Under the pieces are notes generated by a model that made no database searches, was not told where the DNA came from, and saw only the letters and a list, made by a program, of their open reading frames with translations. The translations under genes and the position numbers were made by a program. Below, in pieces: positions 8,388 through 17,299 of a stretch of DNA of 64,000 bases; position 1 is the stretch's first letter, and the number at the start of each line of letters is the position of its first letter. Source of the stretch: Myxococcales bacterium (GTDB lineage: Bacteria; Myxococcota_A; Polyangia; Polyangiales; Ga0077539); assembly GCA_013298625.1 (NCBI GenBank), contig JAAFIF010000024.1:1-64000 (forward strand), given 5' to 3'.

Positions 8388-8487
8388 GTTGGGAGTCCTT
8401 GTATCACAGAGTGGTGATGCCGCGATTTGCTCGTCGCGACACCGGTCGTTGCGTCTCTTGAATCACTCGTCCGCCGCGCAGGTGCGC

Positions 8488-9129
8488 TCAGCGGTCGAGC
8501 CTGGTCTCTTGCTTGCGGCCGCGCACCGAGCGCAGCGCGCCGCGCGCGGCTTCGGCCGCGGCGTCCACTTCGGCTTCGCTGCCCGAGAGGTACAAGCGCC
8601 CGAACGCCCCGTACGGCTGGATGTTCACCAGAAATACGTTGGCCGCTTTCTCAGCTTCGTTCGCCGCGAGGACGATGTAGCCGGCCGGGTCGGTCTCGAG
8701 GATCCACAAGCTCTGCCCCGGCAGGATCATCATGCCCGCGGAGTTCTTGTTGATGATCTGCGCTTGATAGGGCTCGATGCCGCGGATGATCGTGTCCGTC
8801 GGCATGTTGGGCGCGAGGCGCTCTTCTTCTTTGAGCTCGAGCGCGTCGAGGATGGCTTGCCCGGCGTCGAGCACCTGCCCTTTGTCCTCGTGGTGCACTT
8901 CGAGCAGGCCGTAGGCGCGCTCGACGACCTGCACGGCCGGGGCGACCTTCGAGGCCTTCAGCGCGACGTCCGTCACGCGGTTGATGGCCATGCCGGGCGC
9001 GATTTCGCACCACAGCGAGGCCTGCGACGGGAGCGGAAGGAAGCCTCGCGCCGTCTTTCCGATGAAAGAGGCCAGCTGCGGTTGCAGCGAATCGAGGAAC
9101 ACATACGTGCGCAGCGAGACGTTCGCCAT
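8488..9129 (-). CDS. BMC-T shell protein, permuted/double-layer type
   Basis: 213 residues. It differs from the other trimer in the operon: it begins '[19 protein letters not shown]' and '[20 protein letters not shown]' before the second half '[20 protein letters not shown]' and '[20 protein letters not shown]'. This arrangement matches circularly permuted trimers of the CsoS1D/BMC-T(D) kind, which stack face to face and have gated pores. From memory it is close to one of the Haliangium ochraceum stacking trimers. First shell gene of the operon, 15 bp after the short LysR gene. Confidence 0.92.
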   Translation of the reverse strand: MANVSLRTYVFLDSLQPQLASFIGKTARGFLPLPSQASLWCEIAPGMAINRVTDVALKASKVAPAVQVVERAYGLLEVHHEDKGQVLDAGQAILDALELKEEERLAPNMPTDTIIRGIEPYQAQIINKNSAGMMILPGQSLWILETDPAGYIVLAANEAEKAANVFLVNIQPYGAFGRLYLSGSEAEVDAAAEAARGALRSVRGRKQETRLDR

Positions 9130-9144
9130 GGCGCAAAGGCGGTA

Positions 9145-9495
9145 TCACGCATGGCCGCCCGCTCGCAACGGCCCTCGCTCGCCGTGGCAACGTTCGTGTG
9201 TCTCGCGCTCGCGCGCTTGAATTTCGGTTGACTCTCTCGCCGCGGCACGGACGTCCGCCACCGTCGCGTCGAGGCTCGCGAGGATCCCCCTGGCGCGATC
9301 GAGAAGGACCCGCGCCGCCGGCAACAAGCGCATCCCCTTCGGCGTCCGCTCGAACAGCGGGACGCCCAGCTCGTCCTCGAGGCTCTTGATCTGCCGCGTC
9401 AACGGGGGCTGCGAGATGTGCAGCCGCGCGGCGGCCCGCGTCAGGTGACACTCTTCTGCGACGGCGACGAAGTATCGAAGCTGATCGAGGCTCAC
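9145..9495 (-). CDS. Single-domain LysR-type regulator (DNA-binding domain only)
   Basis: 116 residues from a GTG. Residues 1-65 are a normal LysR winged helix (LDQLRYFVAVAEECHLTRAA, HISQPPLTRQIKSLEDELG, PLFERTPKGMRL), followed by the linker helix to about residue 85 and a short polar tail. The usual effector-binding domain (about 200 residues) is absent, and there is no room for it: the stop is 15 bp before the shell gene. So this is either a true one-domain regulator or a gene truncated by rearrangement. It heads the microcompartment operon and diverges from the methionine aminopeptidase gene; a LysR-type palindrome lies 36 bp upstream. Confidence 0.8.
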   Translation of the reverse strand: MSLDQLRYFVAVAEECHLTRAAARLHISQPPLTRQIKSLEDELGVPLFERTPKGMRLLPAARVLLDRARGILASLDATVADVRAAARESTEIQARERETHERCHGERGPLRAGGHA

Positions 9496-9530
9496 GGTCG
9501 CGCAGCCTACACCGCAGGCAGAACCGATCC

Positions 9531-9545
9531 ATACCGAGACGGTAT
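9531..9545. promoter_or_regulatory. Putative LysR-type operator (T-N11-A palindrome)
   Basis: ATACCGAGACGGTAT is a perfect inverted repeat (5-bp arms, 5-bp spacer) that fits the T-N11-A core of LysR-family sites. It lies in the 92-bp divergent space between the short LysR gene (start 9495) and methionine aminopeptidase (start 9588), where an autoregulatory site is expected. Confidence 0.6.
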
Positions 9546-9587
9546 TGGAGCGCGCGAGCCCATCGAGCGCACGCTCGCTCCCTCACG

Positions 9588-10343
9588 ATGGCCGTCGAAA
9601 TTCTCTCTCCACGCGAGCAAGACAAGCTCCGCCGCGCCTGCCTGGTCGCAGCGCAAACGCTCGATTGCGTGCGACGAAAGCTCGCCGCTGGGATCAGCAC
9701 GGCCGAGGTCGATCGCTGGGTGCGCGAGGACACCGCGGCGCGCGGCGCGCGGCCGAGCCAGCTCGGATACCATGGGTTTCCTGCGGCGGTTTGCACGAGC
9801 CGCAACGCGGTCGTCTGCCACGGAATCCCCAGCTCGACCGAGGTTCTGCGCGACGGCGACATCGTCAACGTCGACGTGACCTCCGAGCTCGACGGCTTTC
9901 ACGGCGACCTCAGCGAGACCTTCGCGATCGGCGCGCTCTCGCCCGAAGCCGCGCACGTCGTCGACGTAGCCAAACGATGCTTGGACGCTGGCATCGCCGT
10001 GGTGCGCGACGGCGCTCGGCTCGGCGACATCGGCGCCGCGATCGAGTCGCTCGCGCGCCGCGAAGGCTGCTCGGTGGTCCGCGATTTCGGCGGCCACGGC
10101 ATCGGTCGACGCATGCACATGGACCCGCACGTCTCGCACACGGGCGTTGCCAACACGGGTCTTCGACTGCGCGCAGGGATGGCCTTCACCATCGAGCCCA
10201 TGATCAACCTCGGCGCGCCCGCTGTCCGCGTGCTCAGCGATCGATGGACGGTCGTGACCGAGGACGGAGCCCTCTCGGCGCAGTTCGAACACACCGTGTT
10301 GGTCACGCGCGACGGGTGCGAAGTGCTCACGCGCCTGCGGTGA
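9588..10343 (+). CDS. map: Methionine aminopeptidase type I
   Basis: 251 residues. Removes the initiator methionine from nascent proteins. The expected two-metal ligands are all present: Asp96 and Asp107 (NVDVTSELDGFHGDLSETF), His170 (FGGHGIGRRMH), Glu203 (FTIEPMINLG) and Glu234 (QFEHTVLVT), with the substrate-binding His78 (VCHGIP). Length is normal for type I. It is a single gene, divergent from the microcompartment regulator and convergent with the next secreted-protein gene. It is not near secY/adk as in many genomes, so a second copy may exist elsewhere. Confidence 0.95.
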   Translation: MAVEILSPREQDKLRRACLVAAQTLDCVRRKLAAGISTAEVDRWVREDTAARGARPSQLGYHGFPAAVCTSRNAVVCHGIPSSTEVLRDGDIVNVDVTSELDGFHGDLSETFAIGALSPEAAHVVDVAKRCLDAGIAVVRDGARLGDIGAAIESLARREGCSVVRDFGGHGIGRRMHMDPHVSHTGVANTGLRLRAGMAFTIEPMINLGAPAVRVLSDRWTVVTEDGALSAQFEHTVLVTRDGCEVLTRLR

Positions 10344-10363
10344 TCCGGTACCCCCCCATTCGC

Positions 10364-11857
10364 TCACGCAGCGACGCGACGACGGCGACGCGCGACGAGC
10401 GCTCCCGCGACGCCGAGCGCGACGATCCACGCGCCCCGAGGGGCCTGCGTCGAGCCGCTGGTCCTGCATGCGCAGCCGGCGTCCACTTGCGGGCCAAACA
10501 CCTCGCGGCCGCCGTCGGTGCGCGCGCCGCCGTCAGTGCGCGTGCCGCCGTCGGTGCGAACGGGAGGGACGGTCTCCATCGCGCCGATGCCGTTGAGCGT
10601 CACGCGCGCGGGGTTGTTCGACGCGCCGTTGCTGTGCACGCGCAATTCGCTGCGAAAGCTGCCGAGGGACGTGGGGGCGAAGGTCACTGGAATCTGCCCC
10701 ATCATTCCTGCGCCGATGCACGTGGTGTTCATGCCGAGCGCGAACGCGGGGTCGCCAGGGTTGGTGACCGCGACGGCGAGCGGCGAGGCGCCAGGGTTGA
10801 GCACGATGAGCTGCTGCATCCCCGTGGTGTTGATTCGCACGCTGCCGAAGTCGACCTCGGGCTCGTCCACGCGCGCGAGCGGGATCAGCACCGGCGCAGA
10901 ACGCTCCCACGCCGTGGGGATGAGCTCGTTCTCGAGCGGAATCGAGCCGAGGTCCGGCGTCGGAACATCGATGTTCGAGCAGATGCCCGCGACGCACACG
11001 CGACGGCTGACGATGAGACGAAACTGCAGCGAGCCCGTGTAGCGAATGCGCGGCTGCCAGCGATACGCGAGGTCGAGCCTGCCGTCCGCGGGCACGCCGA
11101 TCGTGACTTGCGGCGTCGTTCCCGTGAGCGCGCCGAACACTTGCCCCATCGTGCCGCTCGCTCGATTGGGAAAATCAATCTTCTCGGTCTTCGCGCGGGT
11201 CTGCATGTTGAACCGCATCTGCAGCTCGTACGGGTACGTCTCGCCGCCGACCGTGACCGAGTTCATGTACACCCTGCGATACGCCGAGACGTTGAGCGCG
11301 ATGCGCGTGTCGTCCGAGTACTCCCACTGCCACGGATCGAACGTGCGCTCGCCGGTCGACTCGTTGTCCATGATGATGTTGGACAGGTCGATCGGGATCG
11401 CAGCGCCGACGACGTAGAGCGTCGCCATCATGCGCAGACCGTAACGGACGCGCAGAAACCCGGTCATGGGCGTCCCATCCGTCGAGACCGTCAGGGGGTT
11501 GACCCCGCCGAGCCAGTTGACGTGCAGCGTGCCCGCCATCCGCAGCGTGTAGTCCCCAGAGAACAAGAGGTTGTACCGCAGGCCGAAGGTGGACGAGCCC
11601 GCCATGCCCATGCCCGTCCCGGGCAGCATGTCGACCGGCCCCATGCGCTCGCCCATCACGGGGACGTCCGCCGTGTTGATCGCGCCCGCGCACATCGGAA
11701 GCGTGGGCGTCGGCCCGCCGCTCCCAGCGTCGGCGACGGGGCCAGCGTCTTGGGCCAGCGCCGCGGACGGGGCCGCGATCGCGATCGACAACGCCGCGCA
11801 CGAGATCGCCGCCCTGACGCCGAAGTTCGTTTCAACGTTCACTGCACGCACACGCAT
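10364..11857 (-). CDS. Secreted protein with abnormal-spindle-like domain and MYXO-CTERM-like tail
   Basis: About 497 residues. The ATG at 11857 is preferred to one 33 bp upstream because a GAGG site lies 10 nt before it. Signal peptide (AALSIAIAAPSAALA), a long beta-rich domain (residues ~50-340), then a region like the choice-of-anchor-D/ASH fold ('VDFGSVRINTTGMQQLIVLN', 'IPVTFAPTSLGSFRSELRV'). A DGG-rich linker with four TDGG units precedes a tail of Cys-Ala-Cys, a hydrophobic helix (WIVALGVAGALVA) and five arginines. This is the MYXO-CTERM sorting layout, so a surface-anchored or processed protein is likely. Function unknown. Confidence 0.8.
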   Translation of the reverse strand: MRVRAVNVETNFGVRAAISCAALSIAIAAPSAALAQDAGPVADAGSGGPTPTLPMCAGAINTADVPVMGERMGPVDMLPGTGMGMAGSSTFGLRYNLLFSGDYTLRMAGTLHVNWLGGVNPLTVSTDGTPMTGFLRVRYGLRMMATLYVVGAAIPIDLSNIIMDNESTGERTFDPWQWEYSDDTRIALNVSAYRRVYMNSVTVGGETYPYELQMRFNMQTRAKTEKIDFPNRASGTMGQVFGALTGTTPQVTIGVPADGRLDLAYRWQPRIRYTGSLQFRLIVSRRVCVAGICSNIDVPTPDLGSIPLENELIPTAWERSAPVLIPLARVDEPEVDFGSVRINTTGMQQLIVLNPGASPLAVAVTNPGDPAFALGMNTTCIGAGMMGQIPVTFAPTSLGSFRSELRVHSNGASNNPARVTLNGIGAMETVPPVRTDGGTRTDGGARTDGGREVFGPQVDAGCACRTSGSTQAPRGAWIVALGVAGALVARRRRRVAA

Positions 11858-11969
11858 AGGTGAAGTCCTCGCAAGCGATGGTGTCTGCAAGAGCGCAGAG
11901 CACGACTATCGCCGCCAACCCACCGTCGCGTAAACCCACCGCCGCGAAAAACGCCCTCCGCGCCGGTCG

Positions 11970-12338
11970 CTAGCCGCGCTGCACGGGCGCGATGCGCAGC
12001 TCGTTGACCCGCTGCCCCTCGCGCACGGTCAACCGCCACTCTTTGGCCGTGCGGGCCACGCAGTGCGCCCACTCCGAGAGCGAGCACGCTCTGTGCGCCA
12101 CGAAGCCGATGGTCGACGACGCTGCGCTCACCTCGTGCCGAATGAACACCGTCTCGTCTTCACAGTGAACGCTGACGATCGCCTCGCGCGTGACGTCCGC
12201 GTTGCACTCGCGCAGCCGGCGCTCGAGCCAGCGATGCACCGACGACGGCAGCGTCGCGCGCGATTCGCTCGCCGCTCGTTCGCTGTTCGCCGCGCGGGCG
12301 TTGTCCGACCAGAGCACCGCAGACTCGTTCGCCGCCAT
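11970..12338 (-). CDS. Hypothetical small protein
   Basis: 122 residues, no recognised family, no signal peptide. The sequence is balanced and soluble-looking, with three cysteines ('ECNADV', 'VHCEDETVF', 'RACSLSEWAHC') and an aromatic/hydrophobic pattern in the middle ('ETVFIRHEVSAASSTIGFV'). Nearby competing frames have odd composition, which supports this one. It is on the same strand as, and about 110 bp upstream of, the MYXO-CTERM-type gene. Confidence 0.5.
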   Translation of the reverse strand: MAANESAVLWSDNARAANSERAASESRATLPSSVHRWLERRLRECNADVTREAIVSVHCEDETVFIRHEVSAASSTIGFVAHRACSLSEWAHCVARTAKEWRLTVREGQRVNELRIAPVQRG

Positions 12339-12410
12339 GGGTCGAGAGTCTGTACCAGCGCGCGCGGGTTGTCAGCTACGGCCCCTCCGACCGTCGCGGA
12401 CGAAGGCGAA

Positions 12411-13217
12411 TCAGAACGTGCCCGAGAGCACGTTGATACGCCACTCGTTGCTCGAGCTCTGCCCGTCCTGGGCCTGACGGGTGGTCATCCCGATCCCGGG
12501 GACGCCCAGGGTCCAGCCCTGAGAGCCGAAGTTGAAGAGCGAAGGACGCATCGCCGGCGCGCGCGTCGCCGCCCGCGTGCTGACGAGCCGCGTGGGACGG
12601 CGCAAGCGCCACCAAGAAGAGGTCGTGCCGCCTGCAGTCGGGCCGGTCGTCGTGCTTCCCGCGCCCGTGCTCGCAGGGGGCGTGCTCGACGCGCCGCCGC
12701 TCGAGCCCGCGGCGCCGCCAGCGTTGCTCGCGCCGGACTCTTCCATCGCGGCGCCCTGCGTGTCGTCGGTCTGCTGCTGCTGCTGCGCGCCGGCCTCCGG
12801 GGGACGGTACATCGTCGCGCCCGCAAACACGATCGCCGTGGGAATCACCAGTCCAAACCCGACCACCATGAGGCTCGTCGAGATCGCCGTCATGCCCTGC
12901 GGCGTGCCCGTCGCGTCGAGCGCCTGGTCGAGAAAGTACCCGCCGATGCCGCCGGCGATCCCGCCCGCGAGCCCGGTGCCGAGCATGATCCACCCGTTGC
13001 GGACGCCCGCGGCGCCCTCGATGAGCATCACCGCTTCCATCCCGAGCAGAGCGCCGCCGATCGTCCCCTGCGGAAGCGCGTTGGTACGGCACACCGTGCC
13101 CCCGCCGGCCGTCACGCAAGGGTCCACTTGAGCGTGTGCGGCATTGGGGGACGCGACCATGGTCCCTACGAACGCCAAGACACCCGCCGCCCCGAGGGCG
13201 GCCCAACGCTTCTGCAT
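12411..13217 (-). CDS. Exported membrane protein of unknown function
   Basis: 268 residues; ATG at 13217 follows a strong GGAGG site 6 nt away. Signal peptide (RWAALGAAGVLAFVGTMVA, cleavage near AHAQ), then two or three hydrophobic segments rich in Gly/Ala ('GTGLAGGIAGGIGGYFLDQA', 'SLMVVGFGLVIPTAIVFAG'), a low-complexity Gln/Gly/Ser/Thr linker (residues ~150-200) and a short C-terminal domain ending 'NEWRINVLSGTF'. No family recognised. Divergent from the MarR gene across 240 bp. Confidence 0.7.
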   Translation of the reverse strand: MQKRWAALGAAGVLAFVGTMVASPNAAHAQVDPCVTAGGGTVCRTNALPQGTIGGALLGMEAVMLIEGAAGVRNGWIMLGTGLAGGIAGGIGGYFLDQALDATGTPQGMTAISTSLMVVGFGLVIPTAIVFAGATMYRPPEAGAQQQQQTDDTQGAAMEESGASNAGGAAGSSGGASSTPPASTGAGSTTTGPTAGGTTSSWWRLRRPTRLVSTRAATRAPAMRPSLFNFGSQGWTLGVPGIGMTTRQAQDGQSSSNEWRINVLSGTF

Positions 13218-13411
13218 CGAATCCTCCAACAACGTTCTACGAAGCTCTCACCGAGCGCGGCTCGGACTGAACTGCTCGGTCCGGCGGTGTACCACGCTCT
13301 GTTGCCGCCCGTCGCCCCCACCTTCACGGGATCACCCGGGCGCGCTCGAAGTCGCCCGCGAGAAGTCCCCACTCGCCCACCAGGAGCAGCGGGCGAGAGA
13401 ACCCGCGCTTG

Positions 13412-13455
13412 CGAATTGCTTCGCATAGGAGTATTTCGCATACGAAACAAATTCG
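13412..13455. promoter_or_regulatory. Inverted repeats just upstream of marR-type gene
   Basis: Immediately before the MarR start lie TTTCG-CATA-CGAAA (13434-13447), an outer CGAATT (13412-13417) with AATTCG (13450-13455), and a repeated TTCGCATA (13420-13427 and 13435-13442). The stretch is AT-rich against its surroundings. MarR proteins commonly bind 14-20 bp palindromes overlapping their own promoter, so this is a candidate operator for autoregulation. Confidence 0.55.
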
Positions 13456-13457
13456 TC

Positions 13458-13985
13458 ATGGCGATGCCCCCACCGTTCGAAGAGCGCGAAGAGCGCGAGG
13501 CGTTCGATCGAATCGTCGAGACCCTGATTTTTCTCTACACCGAGAGCCGAAGGCTCACGAAAGAGCAGGCTCGGTCGCACGACCTGACGGGCCCGCAGCT
13601 GACGGTCATCAAGCTGCTCTCGGGCATCGGAGAGCTCTCGCTCACCGAGCTGTCCGAGAGCATGCAGACCCGCAACTCGACGGTGACAGGGATCATCGAT
13701 CGCATGGAGTCCGCGGACCTCGTGAAGCGCGCGCGCTCCGACGAGGACCGACGCGTCGTGAAGATCCGGCTGACGCCGAAGGGACGGGCGTTGGCCAAGA
13801 GCGTCCCGATCGAGCCGATGTCGCTGTTTCGCGAGGCGCTCGAGACGCTGTCTGCGCACGAAGCGCGGACGCTGCTCAAGCTGCTCTCGAAGCTCGAGAA
13901 GTCCGTGCGCGACGCGCTCGGCGGCGCGATCCCCGCGCCCTCGACCCACGCAAGCCCCCACGAAGACCACACCGACGGGCGCTGA
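13458..13985 (+). CDS. MarR family transcriptional regulator
   Basis: 175 residues. Winged helix with '[20 protein letters not shown]', the recognition helix region '[20 protein letters not shown]' and the wing '[20 protein letters not shown]'. N- and C-terminal helices would form the dimer interface; a polar His/Asp tail follows. The start at 13458 is the first ATG after the inverted-repeat region. It is 34 bp upstream of the BKACE gene and probably controls the acyl-CoA cluster that follows, in response to an aromatic or acyl-CoA-type ligand. The ligand is inference. Confidence 0.9.
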   Translation: MAMPPPFEEREEREAFDRIVETLIFLYTESRRLTKEQARSHDLTGPQLTVIKLLSGIGELSLTELSESMQTRNSTVTGIIDRMESADLVKRARSDEDRRVVKIRLTPKGRALAKSVPIEPMSLFREALETLSAHEARTLLKLLSKLEKSVRDALGGAIPAPSTHASPHEDHTDGR

Positions 13986-14019
13986 CGCCCGCAACCACCG
14001 CTACGGAGCCCCACTGCCC

Positions 14020-14877
14020 ATGAGCACCTCGGACAAGGTCATCATCACCTGCGCCATGAGCGGCGCGGTCACCACGCGCGCCCAGTGCCCCGCGATCCCG
14101 TACACCCTCGAGGACTACGCGATGGAGGCCAAGCGCGCCTACGACGCCGGCGCCGCCGTGGTGCACATCCACGCGCGCGACGACGACGGCGCGCCCTCGT
14201 ACGCGAGCGATCGCTTCGCCGCCATCGGCGACGCCATCCGCAAGGTCTGCCCGATCATCCTCAACTTCTCGACCGGCACCATCGACCCAGAGGTCAAGAA
14301 GGCCGAGCACGTGAAGGCCTACAAGCCCGAGATCGGCGCGCTCAACATGGGCTCGATGAACTACGCGAAGTACAACGCCAAGCGAAAGAGCTGGGTGTTC
14401 AACTTCGTCTTCGAGAACCGCTTCGACGACATCCAGTACCTCATCACCATGATGAACGAGGCCGGAGTGAAGCCCGAGCTCGAGTGCTTCGACACAGGCC
14501 ACGTGCACTCGGTCGAGCCCCTGGTCGACATGGGCTTGCTCAAGGGCAACCTCGACTTCTCGCTCATCATGGGCGTCGTCGGCGGCATCAAGGCCACCGC
14601 GCGGCACCTCGCGTTTCAGGCCGAAAATCTCCCGCCGGGAAGCACTTGGAAGGTCGTCGGAATCTCTCGCGACCAGTGGATGCTCTGCGCCGCCGCCCTC
14701 TCGCTCGGCGGCAACGTGCGCGTCGGGCTCGAAGACAATTTCTATCTGCCCAACGGCGAGATGGCCAAGTCCAACGGTGAGCTCGTCGACAAGGTCGCGC
14801 AGATGGCCCGAGACACCGGCCGCACCATCGCCACGCCCGACGAGGCGCGCGCCATCCTGGGATTGACCGCGCGCTGA
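14020..14877 (+). CDS. Beta-keto acid cleavage enzyme (BKACE, DUF849)
   Basis: 285 residues, TIM barrel. Family members condense a beta-keto acid with acetyl-CoA and release acetoacetate plus a shortened acyl-CoA, using a divalent metal. The metal-binding motif [11 protein letters not shown] (about residues 47-57) and the second 'FDTGHVHSV' motif are present, as are '[14 protein letters not shown]' and the late '[18 protein letters not shown]'. Substrate class (3-keto-5-aminohexanoate, dehydrocarnitine or another) cannot be read with confidence. It sits in an operon with enoyl-CoA hydratase and carboxyltransferase genes, suggesting breakdown of a branched or amino-substituted acyl chain. Confidence 0.88.
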   Translation: MSTSDKVIITCAMSGAVTTRAQCPAIPYTLEDYAMEAKRAYDAGAAVVHIHARDDDGAPSYASDRFAAIGDAIRKVCPIILNFSTGTIDPEVKKAEHVKAYKPEIGALNMGSMNYAKYNAKRKSWVFNFVFENRFDDIQYLITMMNEAGVKPELECFDTGHVHSVEPLVDMGLLKGNLDFSLIMGVVGGIKATARHLAFQAENLPPGSTWKVVGISRDQWMLCAAALSLGGNVRVGLEDNFYLPNGEMAKSNGELVDKVAQMARDTGRTIATPDEARAILGLTAR

Positions 14878-14902
14878 GCGCACCGCGAAAGCCCCACCAA
14901 CG

Positions 14903-15679
14903 ATGTTTCACACGATTCAAGTCGCGACCGAAGCCAACGTCACGACCATCACGCTGCACCGCCCCGCGCGCAAGAACGCCATCTCGCCGCAGATGGTCAA
15001 CGAGCTGCTCTACGCGCTCGAGGCCGCGCGCAGCGACCTCGCCGTGCGCGCCGTCGTGCTCACGGGCTCGGGCGAGGTGTTCTGCTCGGGCGGCGACCTC
15101 GGTCAGATGGCCGGCGCCGGCGCTGAGCAGAGCGAGCTTCCTCCGCGCGGCGACTATGCGGACCTCTTGCTCGAGCTCGTCTCGATGCCCAAGCCCGTGG
15201 TCGCGCGCGTGCGCGGCGCGGCCAAGGGCGGAGGGCTCGGCCTCGTGGCAGCGTCGCACTTCGCCATCGCCGCCAGCGACGCCGTGTTCGGAACGCCCGA
15301 GCTCAACGTGGGGCTGTTTCCCATGATGATCATGGCCGTCCTCGCGCGCACGATGCCCAAGCGTCAGCTGCTCGAGATGATGCTCACCACCGCCAACGTC
15401 TCTGCCCACGACGCCGCCGCGTGGGGGATCGTCACGCGCTCGGTGCCCGCCGAGCACCTCGACCGCGAAGTGAAATCCCTCGCAGACAACCTCGCGTCGC
15501 GCTCGCCCACCGCCATCGGCCGCGGCCTCGCCGCGTACGCCAAGATGGGCGACATGGCGCTCGCCGACGCGCTGCCGATGCTGCGCGACGAGCTCTACTC
15601 GCTGCTCGGCACAGACGACGCCCGCGAAGGTCTGATGGCCTTCATGGAGAAGCGCCAGCCCCGCTGGAGCGGCCGCTGA
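14903..15679 (+). CDS. Enoyl-CoA hydratase/isomerase family protein
   Basis: 258 residues, crotonase fold. CoA-binding and oxyanion-hole segments are clear: 'RPARKNAISPQMV', 'LTGSGEVFCSGGDLGQM', 'ARVRGAAKGGGLGLVAASHF' and 'FGTPELNVGLFPMMIM'. The usual catalytic Glu pair is not obvious: the second site reads 'FPMMIM' rather than the common P-x-x-G-T, so isomerase, hydratase or another crotonase reaction is possible. Located 25 bp after the BKACE gene and 48 bp before the carboxyltransferase gene. Confidence 0.88.
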   Translation: MFHTIQVATEANVTTITLHRPARKNAISPQMVNELLYALEAARSDLAVRAVVLTGSGEVFCSGGDLGQMAGAGAEQSELPPRGDYADLLLELVSMPKPVVARVRGAAKGGGLGLVAASHFAIAASDAVFGTPELNVGLFPMMIMAVLARTMPKRQLLEMMLTTANVSAHDAAAWGIVTRSVPAEHLDREVKSLADNLASRSPTAIGRGLAAYAKMGDMALADALPMLRDELYSLLGTDDAREGLMAFMEKRQPRWSGR

Positions 15680-15727
15680 ACGCCGCTCACCACCGTTGAA
15701 AACACGCACAATAATTCGAGGACGACG

Positions 15728-17299
15728 ATGACCACCATGCGCGAGCGCGTCGCGAAGCTCGAAGAAGAGCGGGCGCGGATCCACAAGATGGGCGGCGACG
15801 ACAAGATCGCCAGACAGCACGGCCGCAACAAGCTCACCGCGCGCGAGCGGCTCGCGCAGTTCTTCGACAACGGCGCGTACTTCGAGGTCGGGACCTACGG
15901 CACGCAGATGGGCCACGCCGCTGGCCCCGAAGGCGACGATCGCCCGCCGGCCGACGCCGTCGTCTGCGGCTTCGGAAAGGTCGACGGCCGCGTGGTGTGC
16001 GCCGCCGCGTACGACTTCACCGTGAAGGGCGGCTCCATCGGCGAGACCGGCGAAGTGAAGGTCACGCGCCTGCGCGAGATGGCCCTCAAGGGTCGCCACC
16101 CCATGGTGTGGTTCATCGACTCGGGCGGCGCGCGCATCGAGCCCGGGCGACAACACCCAGACAACATCTCGACCTTCGCGGGGACGGGGTACCTGTTTCG
16201 CGAGCAAGTGACGATGTCGGGCGTCGTTCCGCAGGTGGCGGCGATGGTCGGACCGGGCGCCGCGGGCACCGCGTACATCCCAGGGCTCGCGGACTTCGTC
16301 CCGATGGTCAAGGGCATCGGCTCGCTCGCGCTCGGCGGCCCCGCGCTGGTCAAAGCCGTCACCGGCCAAGAGATCTCCGAACAAGAGCTGGGCGGATCGA
16401 AGGTCCACTCTGAGCTCTCGGGCGTCGGCGACGGCGAGGTCCCCACCGACGCCGAGTGCGTCGCGCTGTGCAGAAAGTACCTCTCGTACTTTCCGTCGCA
16501 CTGCGAAGAGCTTCCGCCGCACAAGCCCAGCAACGACCCCGTCGATCGCCGCGACGAAGCACTGCTGGACGTCATCCCCGAGTCGTCGCGACGCGCGTAC
16601 GACGTCTACAAGGTCATCAAGAGCATCGTCGACAACGGCGACTACCTCGACCTCAAGCCGCGCTGGGCCCGCAACCTCGTGACGTGCCTCGCACGCATCG
16701 ACGGACACTCGGTCGGGATCATCGCCAACAACCCCATGCACACCGGCGGCGTGCTCGACGTCGACTCCGCCGACAAGGGCGCCCGGTTCATCCAGATCTG
16801 CGACGCGTTCAACATCCCGCTGATCTTCTTGCAGGACACGCCCGGCTTCATGGTCGGAAGCAAATCCGAGCACGCAGGGATCATTCGCCACGGCGCCAAA
16901 ATGATGCACGCGATGAGCTCGGCCACCGTGCCCAAGCTCACCGTCGTCCTGCGCAAGGCGTACGGCGCGGGCTACTACGTGATGTGCGGCCGCGCGTACG
17001 AGCCCGACCTCATCGTCGCGTGGCCGGGCGCCGAGATCTCGGTCATGGGCGCCGAGGGCATGGTCGGAATCGCCGCGCAAAAGCTCTTCGGCGGCGCCGA
17101 GCCCGACCCCGACATCAAGAAGGCCCTCATCGACTCGATCCAGACCAACATCGACGCGATGAAGTCCGCCGGATGGGGCCTGATCGACGAGGTCATCGAC
17201 CCGCGCGACACCCGCCGCGTGCTCGCCCTCGGGCTCGAGCTCGCCAGGCACAAGAAGATCGAGCGCCCGTATCGCAAGCACGGCATTATGCCCGTGTGA
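15728..17299 (+). CDS. Acyl-CoA carboxylase beta subunit (carboxyltransferase)
   Basis: 523 residues, normal length for the propionyl/methylcrotonyl/acetyl-CoA carboxylase beta family. It moves CO2 from biotin to an acyl-CoA. N-terminal half: 'KLTARERLAQFFDNG', 'FIDSGGARIEPG', 'GPGAAGTAYIPGLADF'. C-terminal half: 'IIANNPMHTGGVLDVDSADK', 'FLQDTPGFMVGSKSE', 'KAYGAGYYVMCGRAYEPD', 'AWPGAEISVMGAEGM'. A GAGG site precedes the ATG. No biotin carboxylase/biotin carrier subunit is encoded nearby, so the partner must come from another locus. The acyl substrate cannot be settled from sequence by eye. Confidence 0.92.
   Translation: MTTMRERVAKLEEERARIHKMGGDDKIARQHGRNKLTARERLAQFFDNGAYFEVGTYGTQMGHAAGPEGDDRPPADAVVCGFGKVDGRVVCAAAYDFTVKGGSIGETGEVKVTRLREMALKGRHPMVWFIDSGGARIEPGRQHPDNISTFAGTGYLFREQVTMSGVVPQVAAMVGPGAAGTAYIPGLADFVPMVKGIGSLALGGPALVKAVTGQEISEQELGGSKVHSELSGVGDGEVPTDAECVALCRKYLSYFPSHCEELPPHKPSNDPVDRRDEALLDVIPESSRRAYDVYKVIKSIVDNGDYLDLKPRWARNLVTCLARIDGHSVGIIANNPMHTGGVLDVDSADKGARFIQICDAFNIPLIFLQDTPGFMVGSKSEHAGIIRHGAKMMHAMSSATVPKLTVVLRKAYGAGYYVMCGRAYEPDLIVAWPGAEISVMGAEGMVGIAAQKLFGGAEPDPDIKKALIDSIQTNIDAMKSAGWGLIDEVIDPRDTRRVLALGLELARHKKIERPYRKHGIMPV

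Noticed and set aside
9545..11863. A 772-codon plus-strand frame over map and the MYXO-CTERM-type gene
   Set aside because: A shadow in the wrong frame; real products in this span are supported by catalytic residues or by a signal peptide and sorting tail.
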